In this document: piece by piece, positions 58,082-64,000 of the stretch
Numbering within the stretch: the stretch's first letter is position 1
Layout: each line of letters starts with the position of its first letter
DNA from: Setomelanomma holmii
Taxonomy: Eukaryota; Ascomycota; Dothideomycetes; Pleosporales; Phaeosphaeriaceae
Reading direction: 5' to 3'
DNA length: 64,000 bases
NCBI GenBank assembly: GCA_010015745.1
Contig: ML978168.1
Coordinates: forward strand, 1-64,000
The notes under the pieces: generated by a model
Told to the model about the DNA's origin: nothing
Databases searched by the model: none
What the model saw: only the letters and a program-made list of their open reading frames with translations
Program-made: the position numbers and the translations under genes

Positions 58082-59407
58082 CTTGCTTATATAACCCCAG
58101 TCGAGATCAAAGCGGCTGCCCTCGGAAGGTGGAACTGATTGGCAAAGCGAAGACTGAATCTCTTCGAGGTTGCCATGGCGGAAAAGGGACGAAGTTAAAT
58201 ACTTGATCATCTTTCCTGCAGATTTTCAAGATGTGCACAGGGTGATAGCATGCTCGCAAGCTCTAGCGATCCCCGCAATTGACAAGGCGGGATGACGCTG
58301 AGCCAGGTACGTCGACAGGGATGGCTGCATAAGCGAGCCTACCGGATGTGTCTGCTAGCCATCGTGCCGACACTGAGCGAATCGGTGTCCCTGGAGTTCA
58401 ACCCCACCCGGTGGTCTAAGTGGAGAGCGGAGAACACTACTCCAAGCTTCGAGGCTCCCGTATTCGAAGCTTGATGTTGGCTTCGCAACCGCGAGAAGCA
58501 GCTTACCTGGAAAGGACAGTGGCGGTGGATCACGTAGGACAAGTAGAGGATAGCGAGATCGACAAGACTGTACATGAAAATGATAGGAATATGTTGTTGT
58601 GGAAATCTTCAAGGTGTTGTACTGAACATGCCGGTAGTCTAGCATGCTGTGAGCTAGGCAGTGTTTACAAGACAGCCGCGGAACACCCATGACAATTTCC
58701 TTACTACGTCCAGGAAATCACAACACGAGCACAATCCGACCTCGGCAGGTCCTGATCTCATCGCCCGCACCTGCAGCCGAATGTTCTGGCGTTGCGTCTC
58801 AACGTTCGTAGCCGCATGCACAGTATGGAGCAGTGGGGCCAAACATGCACAGATGGTGTTCTACACAAGCTGATCTCCCCGCATCCCGGTCTGCGGCATT
58901 TGCACCTCCGCCTTGGGTCCGCTGAAGCTTGGTCGCCTCGGAGGGAAGCTTTGAAGTGTTTGTTGGTCCGTTTTGTTCTTGACTTTGCTCATAGTCTACC
59001 CCGACTACGCTCGTGGCGATTTTGATTCAGCCGAGTATCCTTCCGCAAATTTGCGTCTGGTCCTCGATATTCATGTGTAGCCTCTGACTACCAGAATATC
59101 GCCTCGTCAAGCTTAGCCAGATATTCTGCCTTCCCGCCCCGCACTGACCAGGTTCACGGGCCGCCAGGTCCGTTGTGTGAATCCACTAATTGGTCGGTAT
59201 TCGGCCCGCGAGGAGAGGGAAGTGTGTGCGGGAAGACTTGCGCGATATGTTGACATACATAAAGGAGCCGTCCCTGGCTGACAGCGACACCGACTAGTTT
59301 TCCCGTCTGCTCATTTCACTTAGTTAATATGGCCTGACTACTCTCAGATCCTCTACGGGTCGAGATCGAAGTATTGATAAGATGATGAATACGTCCAGCA
59401 CTATTAT
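58082..59407. other. intergenic upstream of alpha-glucosidase
   Basis: About 1.3 kb. The left part is the likely GH31 promoter; a CreA-like site (reverse complement of ccccac near 58404) is present. No gene supported; overlapping short frames only. Confidence 0.4.
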
Positions 59408-61105
59408 TCAGAGTGGTGAATAGCTAGTTGGCCTACTAGCATCACTCAGCCGTCGCTGCTTCTGGAACATCGTGTACGAGTCGTGGGTGCCCTCTTCGGG
59501 CAAGTACAGTCCGTCGTCCGGTAGCCAACTGCGTGACATGTGCGTCTTTTGCGTTGTTGTGCTTTGAAGAGAAGCCCGCATCGGCTGTACTTTGGGAGGC
59601 CGCGAAGGCATAGTGTAAACGGTAGGTGACAATCGGAAGCTTGTCGCCGTGGGACTCGGTTGTGCCATAGAGTTGCGTACTGCTGCTGTTTTGGGGTGTA
59701 GGTGAGATGTTTTATTCGGGGAATTTGGCCCTCCCGACGAAAGTGGAGGTGGAATGAGGCTAGTATCCATATCTGGTGGGTTGGAGCTCAGTGCAGCACC
59801 AAACGTTGCTCTGGTGGGCGCTCGAGCTGGGTTGCGCTCTGGTAGCGATGGCGTTGGCGTCCTCGAAACCGGTCTTGACGTCGGATCGTCCCCGTTGACC
59901 TGCTCGTTCGTGCCAATAATGTCCTGATACCAGTCGTAGGTGTAGGAGTGGAAGCTAAAGCTTGGACTTGGCGGGGGCAAATCAGGCATCGGGAGCTGGG
60001 GTGGTTTGCTTTCTAGTTTCTTCAATGTCTTCTTCCGTGACAATGTCTCAGCATCGTCGTCGCCATTTCCACTAGTCGACCCAGTGTCCGATGACCCTCT
60101 TCTACGAGGCAATTGTTCCATCTCGTAATCGGACGTTCGTTGGCTAGCCGGCTTTTGGCTGATGGATAGATGTGGTGTCGTCGCCACGGGTGGCAGGTAT
60201 TCTTCGAATCGATATCTCGGCATTCGTTCGCGAGTACTCGTGCTGTCCGTATCGCTGTCGCGAAGTGGAGCTACAGCTGACATAACATCGTCGAATATCA
60301 TGCTCTTGTTGATATTCACATTGATGGCGTATCGCTTCTCCTCCACTGGCGGAGGCGGCAACGGCATATCCGTCGGTGGTGGTGGCAGCGACTTATCAGT
60401 AGACATAGATCTCTGGTGGCTCAAAGTGTTGCTCGACTCCTGTCTCTCGTGCGCATATTTCTCCATTCCCACTCCAGTGTTGTTCAGTATACTGTTGGCT
60501 TCGGTCACCTTGGCGAAGAACTCGGGTGGCATCTGGTCGTGTTGGCCACGGAAGCCAGCATTTTGTGGACTGTTTGGCACGGAAGCCACGAGAGTTTTCT
60601 GATCTGTTGCATTCGATGCGGACCTGTGGCGATTGTTTGCGAGTGCCTCGATTGAGTTGCCTGCGAGTCTTCGACCTCTTCTCCTCCAGAACCACGCGCT
60701 GAAACCGATCAAGAGTAGTATGACAGCCACAACTCCCAGACCCACCCCGACGGCCGCCCCTGTGCTCAGTTTCGAAGTTGGCTCGAGGCTTGAACCTCCA
60801 CCCAGAGGTGCAGAATCGATTGGACTGGTGCATCTCCCCTTTACACATGTTTTGTCACTTGCACAATCCCCGTCTGCAGCACAAGTCGGACCAGATGACA
60901 CAGAAGATAAAGTCGCACTTGTTTGCGAGTCGTCTATTGTCGGGCTTGGTGTCGGCGCAACCGTGTCGAGGTCGATGAAGCTGAACTGTGGTTCTATGCT
61001 CGTTGGCTCCGGTACGTCCTCAGAGGTTGTTGTTAGCGTAGCAGTCGCTCGCCGAAGGGTGGTAGGTGTAGAACCCTCTACCCGTCGAATATTGGTGGTA
61101 GACAT
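59408..61105 (-). CDS. single-pass membrane protein with short Cys-rich outside part and long Pro-rich inside tail
   Basis: Unrecognised 565-residue protein in one exon. The N-terminal part (residues 1-116) is Ser/Thr-rich and has four Cys within CAADGDCASDKTCVKGRC (75, 81, 87, 92). A single hydrophobic helix follows (about 117-140, VGLGVVAVILLLIGFSAWFW) with an RRRGRR stop-transfer. The cytoplasmic tail of 420 residues carries LPPPPTDMPLPPPP, LPPPSP and several basic or SP/TP motifs that could bind SH3 domains or be phosphorylated. There is no cleavable signal peptide, so the orientation relies on the positive-inside rule. The layout (Ser/Thr-rich outside, single helix, long tail) is like fungal cell-wall stress sensors such as Mid2/Skg6 types, but no WSC domain is present. 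The call is by analogy. Confidence 0.75.
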   Translation of the reverse strand: MSTTNIRRVEGSTPTTLRRATATLTTTSEDVPEPTSIEPQFSFIDLDTVAPTPSPTIDDSQTSATLSSVSSGPTCAADGDCASDKTCVKGRCTSPIDSAPLGGGSSLEPTSKLSTGAAVGVGLGVVAVILLLIGFSAWFWRRRGRRLAGNSIEALANNRHRSASNATDQKTLVASVPNSPQNAGFRGQHDQMPPEFFAKVTEANSILNNTGVGMEKYAHERQESSNTLSHQRSMSTDKSLPPPPTDMPLPPPPVEEKRYAINVNINKSMIFDDVMSAVAPLRDSDTDSTSTRERMPRYRFEEYLPPVATTPHLSISQKPASQRTSDYEMEQLPRRRGSSDTGSTSGNGDDDAETLSRKKTLKKLESKPPQLPMPDLPPPSPSFSFHSYTYDWYQDIIGTNEQVNGDDPTSRPVSRTPTPSLPERNPARAPTRATFGAALSSNPPDMDTSLIPPPLSSGGPNSPNKTSHLHPKTAAVRNSMAQPSPTATSFRLSPTVYTMPSRPPKVQPMRASLQSTTTQKTHMSRSWLPDDGLYLPEEGTHDSYTMFQKQRRLSDASRPTSYSPL

Positions 61106-61803
61106 TATGATTAAGAAGATGAGGATCTGAATATATGGTCGGAAAGTATTGGTTGGTAATTCGCGGTCGCTGACGGATAGAAGCCGGGTTTGGTATCTTG
61201 AGCCGTGAATGAACGTAAAAGCTGATAACTAAAGGAGGTGACTATATGTGCTGGTAGTCGTGGCTGAATGTTCTCAGGACGATATAATGCGGCGCAGTAG
61301 ATTATGTTGAAAACGAATGTTGTATATCCTCAAGACCAAATGACGCGACTGGGTGGACGAAGAGCCCCTCGCGACCAAACCGCGATGCGACGCGAGGGAG
61401 TTCACTCCATATTGTATACCGCGGCAAAAGCCTAAAGTTTATTGACGATCTTAGGTCGATCCGCTCGGACGGTGATGGTTTGAGGAGGACTAGTGCGTAA
61501 ATGAACTGTCGCACCGCGCCAAACCTTCGCCAAAAGCAATAGTCGCGCTAAACAAAATGACAGCCGCGCCACATCGTAGAAGCAAACAGGTCCGTCAGGA
61601 GGTGACGAGGAAAGAGTAGTGCGGACCTTTGCGTAATCGCAGCGTCTTCAGTCAACGGGGCATGCGACCGTTGATGACATTGAGATTGTCACTACTGCAT
61701 TCGTGTCCGTAAACGGTGATCGTAACTAACAGCGCCGAGTCATGTCGTCCCGAATCTGTCCATCCGTGTTGTTTCAAATGAGCGAAACGGCACCTTGCAT
61801 GTA
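61106..61803. other. intergenic between membrane protein and peroxiredoxin genes
   Basis: About 0.7 kb; no gene supported. Contains the promoter of the minus-strand membrane protein gene. Confidence 0.4.
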
Positions 61804-62298
61804 CTATTTTTTGTCCGCCAGCCACTTCACGACCTCCTTCGCGTTCGAATCTGGAGGGAAAACAGGGTACCAAACATAGATGATCTTTGCATCCTCAATG
61901 GCAAGCGCAAGTCTTTTGACCAGCGTTTTATCCTTCCACTCGAAAGTGGGCAGCTTCAACGCCTTTGCGTAAGTGAGCTCGGCATCAGAGAGTAGTTCGT
62001 AGGGTAAATGCAACCGCTCTTTTGCCTCTGCCTGATAAGGAGAATCCTGACTCGACAAGCCGAAAACGTTCTTCACGCCGAGCTTGCGGAGCTCGGCAAT
62101 TTCGTCTCGAAAACTACACGCTTGAGGCGTGCAGCCTCGTGCTCCCGGTATCGCGTTCCAATCTTCTGTTATGGTCTCGCCAGGCGCGCCAGTGCGCGGG
62201 TAGCAGAACAGAATCGTGAGGCCACCGAGCTTCGCAACATCAACCTCACGACCCGAGGTATCGCGCAATGCGACTGAGGGCATGCTTGACCCGGTCAA
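61804..62298 (-). CDS. PrxQ-like peroxiredoxin (AhpC/TSA family), 5' end unresolved
   Basis: Reduces peroxides through thiols. The catalytic motif GARGCTPQACSFRDEI shows the peroxidatic Cys and a second Cys five residues on, the PrxQ/BCP pattern. LTILFCYPRTGAPGE precedes it, and NVFGLSSQDSPYQAEAKERLHLPYELLSD follows. VFPPDSNAKEVVKWL closes the domain. The nearest in-frame ATG (62298) is too far inside: similarity continues upstream in the same frame as LPVPQDDGACSHLTG, which is part of the domain. No ATG is found in this frame up to about 62510, where a CTAAC branch and TAG acceptor (about 62513) suggest an intron. The real start is probably in an upstream exon beyond 62600 that I could not define. 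Confidence 0.7.
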   Translation of the reverse strand: MTGSSMPSVALRDTSGREVDVAKLGGLTILFCYPRTGAPGETITEDWNAIPGARGCTPQACSFRDEIAELRKLGVKNVFGLSSQDSPYQAEAKERLHLPYELLSDAELTYAKALKLPTFEWKDKTLVKRLALAIEDAKIIYVWYPVFPPDSNAKEVVKWLADKK

Positions 62299-63696
62299 AT
62301 GCGAACAAGCTCCATCATCCTGGGGTACTGGTAGCTTAGAAGGGAAGGATGTGTCTGTTTCAGGTAAGCGATCACCGGCAAATCTGCGCTCGGGCGGACT
62401 GACGAGCCATGGTGTTGGTGTTTCACCACGAGGAATCGATAGACTGGTTGTCGCTTGGTATCCTGTGGTATGGACTTGACCTTGAACGTCGCTCCGCCAC
62501 GGCTTGTGTCTAGTGACAGTTAGAGGATGATGCTAGACTGAGTATAATTGGTCTAATTGCGTTTCTTCTGAGCTGCTGCTGATGAGGCTGGCCCTGAAGT
62601 AGCTCGATGTGAGATTAAAGATGTTGCGATGATACAACTTACAGAATGTGACTGCAATTGTCGTAGAGTGGGGTAGGTTGTCGCTGCTGCTAGACCGCCC
62701 TCGGGAGGAAGCCGCGATTGCAGCTCGCACCACGGAGAAGGCCCGCTAAGAATAGTCTATCTAATTTACCGTGTCATGTCTGCGTATCTGCAGATGAAGC
62801 TCATATGCACGTCGAGTATTGAGAATGCTGGGTTATGATGTCAACCTTCGACACCATAAATGATTAGGACGTTCTTATGCCTTCCAACTTGACGGATACC
62901 TAGAGTTAACTTGACTTTAAGCATTATGTTCCCGTTTCATATCATTCTGCGAAGTACTGAAAGCGTCATTGACTGCAGTGGACTCTTCCCTGTAGAAGAC
63001 TTTCCTCTGGTAGCTCCGAAACTGCCGTTAGTACAATGCAACATAAGCCATCGGTACTCCATGGCGTGGCAGGTCAAGGCTTGGGGCATTCGAAAAATCT
63101 CATCTCGAGCAAGCGGCGCCCATTGGTAGTTTCTTGTAGGTGTTGTAGCAGAGCGTCTACCGCTGGTAACAATGTCGCGTGAACTCTGGTGACGAAAGTT
63201 TATGACCTTGGTGACTATGTCCGGCGTCCGATTATGCGTCATTCAGAGACCTCTGTCCGTCATGTCCTGTCAATATCTGAGGCTACAACGTTGTATGCAG
63301 CTACACCTTATCTTGAAGTGCAGGTACACAATACGAAGTCGGGCAGATTAGCGGATTCATGTCGGTGCGTTTGCTTGTCTCGTGAACATATGCATTTTTA
63401 CAGCGTTGTTGGTGCCTGTAGCACTTCGCAGTGTTCTGTCGAAAATATTCTTAGCAAAAGAATTGACATCTTGAAGCACAAATGAAGGGTCCAGGTTGAA
63501 GTGTCCAAATCGGATAGTGGGGGAATCCAAAATCGCACTAAAGCAACGCGGAAGCAACGCGTTATGATGTCATGACACTGCTCGCTCCTTCCCGAGCGAA
63601 TTGCGTGCCTGCCTCATGATGCTTACTGTCCGCCCCGCCATTTGTCGCATCATTGAAGCTCACCACTTTCCACACCTCTACCTGTATTAACATTAC
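62299..63696. other. upstream exon region of peroxiredoxin and promoter of AIF-like gene
   Basis: The first 200 bases are open in the peroxiredoxin frame (for example TPTPWLVSPPERRFAGDRL) and probably belong to that gene. A GTAAGT donor on the minus strand near 62633 may end its first exon. The remaining region up to 63696 is intergenic and includes the AIF-like promoter. No other gene seen. Confidence 0.4.
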
Positions 63697-64000
63697 ATGA
63701 AGTCATTTCGCCTTCTCCGACCTTTTCAATCCTCGTTGAAGCTTCAGTTCAGTCCTACAGCCAAATTACAAAGACCTGCGTTTAGTACGACAGCTCCAGT
63801 TATGGCGAAAGAATTCAAGCTCAAGGACGTGACGTCTTTGAGTCTCAAGAATGGAGAGAAGAAGGAAGTCGAGGTCGAGGGTGTCGAAGGTGGAAAAGTG
63901 TTGTTGCTAAAGGTGCAAGACAAGGTCCATGCCACTTCAGCCAATTGCACGCATTACGGCGCGCCGCTGGCAAAGGGTGTTCTCACTCCCGAAGGTCGCA
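63697..64000 (+). CDS. AIF-like (AIFM3-type) Rieske/FAD oxidoreductase, N-terminal part (cut by window edge)
   Basis: The first 101 residues are in the window; the frame is open to the end. The N-terminus MKSFRLLRPFQSSLKLQFSP is basic and hydrophobic without acidic residues, like a mitochondrial targeting sequence. A Rieske-type domain begins at about residue 38 (FKLKDVTSLSLKNGEKKEVEVEG) and contains the first cluster-binding motif CTHYGAPL. In AIFM3-type proteins an NAD(P)H/FAD pyridine nucleotide-disulfide oxidoreductase domain follows, which here lies outside the window. An internal ATG (MAKEF, residue 36) could give a cytosolic form. The second CxxH motif has not been reached, so the family call rests on the first motif and layout. 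Confidence 0.75.
   Translation, partial: MKSFRLLRPFQSSLKLQFSPTAKLQRPAFSTTAPVMAKEFKLKDVTSLSLKNGEKKEVEVEGVEGGKVLLLKVQDKVHATSANCTHYGAPLAKGVLTPEGR

Noticed and set aside
57941..58210. Longer N-terminus for GH31 starting at 58210
   Set aside because: It would place the signal peptide 43 residues inside the protein; the ATG at 58081 starts directly with the signal peptide.
60162..60602. plus-strand open frame inside the membrane protein gene
   Set aside because: Antisense shadow of a Pro/Ser-rich tail; no features of its own.
1..64000. tRNA, rRNA, CRISPR arrays, PKS/NRPS/terpene synthase genes
   Set aside because: Looked for by eye (T-loop motifs, regular direct repeats, backbone enzyme motifs) and none was found. 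A scan with tRNAscan-SE and Infernal would be decisive for RNAs.

Overview
The window reads as filamentous-fungal nuclear DNA (Ascomycota, Pezizomycotina). Genes are split by short GT-AG introns of about 42-114 nt, many with a CTAAC/CTGAC-like branch site close to the acceptor. The content is typical of the group: a LaeA-type methyltransferase, a HET-domain protein, an SREBP-type bHLH factor, a MARVEL protein, a DUF3292 protein, a GH31 alpha-glucosidase, a tannase/feruloyl esterase and Fot1/pogo transposons. The LaeA reading fits Dothideomycete relatives best, but that placement is an inference from memory.

Layout. 1-0.8 kb: 3' end of a Fot1/pogo element cut by the window edge. 1.25-2.05 kb: MARVEL membrane protein. 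2-6.5 and 7.9-11.9 kb: two gene-poor stretches around an isolated laeA-like gene (6.5-7.9 kb). 11.97-14.08 kb: a complete but decayed pogo element with matched terminal inverted repeats and TA target duplication. 15-16.3 kb: ACR3 arsenite exporter. 17-25.4 kb: small genes (a 134-aa internally repeated protein, a membrane RING-H2 ligase, two damaged 2EXR-like genes) plus the bHLH factor. 25.8-37.3 kb: AtuA-like (DUF1446) enzyme, HET protein, choline/GABA-type permease, GFA-fold protein and flavin monooxygenase; all but the HET gene lie on the minus strand and could form a catabolic neighbourhood. 38-46.8 kb, plus strand: a PPxY-rich scaffold-like protein, DUF3292, EthD and a secreted feruloyl esterase/tannase. 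47.1-51.4 kb: tandem pair of an unrecognised paralogous family, the second copy damaged. 52.1-64 kb: secreted lipocalin-like protein, BTB fragment, glycine-zipper protein, GH31 alpha-glucosidase, single-pass membrane protein, PrxQ-like peroxiredoxin, and the start of an AIF-like Rieske oxidoreductase running off the right edge.

Exon structures were assigned by eye from splice signals, reading phase and family conservation. Where exon phases add up through several introns (laeA-like, AtuA-like, ACR3, permease, FMO, RING, MARVEL) the models are strong. Where I could not make frames meet (2EXR pair, paralogue pair, BTB fragment, peroxiredoxin start) I say so. No tRNA, rRNA, CRISPR array or biosynthetic backbone gene (PKS, NRPS, terpene synthase) was seen.
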